From positions 2,666,001 through 2,730,000 of the forward strand of contig NC_035793.1 of the NCBI RefSeq assembly GCF_001653235.2: 64,000 nucleotides of DNA, given 5' to 3'. The notes beneath the pieces are model-generated. The model saw only the letters and a list, made by a program, of their open reading frames with translations. It was not told the DNA's origin and did no database searches. Source of the stretch: Pochonia chlamydosporia 170. Its lineage: Eukaryota; Ascomycota; Sordariomycetes; Hypocreales; Clavicipitaceae. Positions 63,951 through 64,000 of the stretch are shown one piece after another (positions within the stretch are counted from its first letter, which is position 1; the number at the start of each line of letters is the position of its first letter). The position numbers and the translations under genes were made by a program.

Positions 63951-64000
63951 TCAAAATGAGTCCAGACCCTTGACGCCGTAATAGCTGATGAAGACCGCAG
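63951..64000 (-). CDS. Possible C-terminal end of a gene running in from the right
   Basis: Read on the minus strand the last 50 bases give an open frame ending AVFISYYGVKGLDSF and a TGA stop. The mix of hydrophobic and aromatic residues looks like a protein end rather than random sequence, but only fifteen codons are visible. No family can be assigned. Confidence 0.25.
   Translation of the reverse strand, partial: AVFISYYGVKGLDSF

Overview
The window looks like nuclear DNA of a filamentous ascomycete, most likely a sordariomycete of the order Hypocreales. Genes are split by many short GT...AG introns (about 60 to 190 bases). There are no operons. The set includes fungal-type proteins such as a peroxisomal-type uricase, a fused HMP kinase/TenA thiamine enzyme, an alternative NADH dehydrogenase, a Rictor-type TORC2 subunit and a CON7-type zinc-finger regulator. 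All exon boundaries were assembled by hand from splice signals, frame continuity and known protein families, and every model below closes to a whole number of codons.

Layout. 1-3350: no recognisable gene. 3351-5604: divergent pair of ccs1 (copper chaperone for SOD1, minus) and mrpl23 (mitochondrial uL13, plus). 6220-7176: uricase (minus). 7177-10243: intergenic, full of short repeated words. 10244-14526: ste16/Rictor (plus). 15328-17829: thi20-like gene with ten introns (plus). 18039-20191: unknown single-pass membrane protein with an S/T/P-rich stalk (minus). 20192-23376: intergenic. 23377-25300: external NADH dehydrogenase (plus). 26327-28875: DBP2-type DEAD-box helicase with a 488-base intron (plus). 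28876-47433: 18.5 kb gene desert. 47434-49005: con7 (plus). 49006-57579: second desert of 8.6 kb. 57580-59169: AAR2-type U5 snRNP factor (plus, intronless). 60317-62535: divergent ribosomal pair uS9 (minus) and eL32 (plus). The right edge may hold the last codons of another minus-strand gene.

Functions are mostly housekeeping: copper and superoxide handling, mitochondrial and cytosolic ribosomes, purine catabolism, TORC2 signalling, thiamine supply, respiration, RNA helicase and splicing work. CON7 is the exception: a developmental transcription factor that sits alone between two deserts, which suggests a large regulatory territory.

The most unusual signal is in the non-coding DNA. Two short words, TTCAATGTT (19 exact copies found) and GTCTGGT (at least 65), are strongly over-represented on both strands. 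They avoid all exons of the twelve genes and repeatedly occur next to each other. Two further words, TACTCCGTA and the palindromic TACCTAGGTA, behave similarly. I recognise no complete transposon, tRNA, rRNA, CRISPR array or secondary-metabolite cluster.
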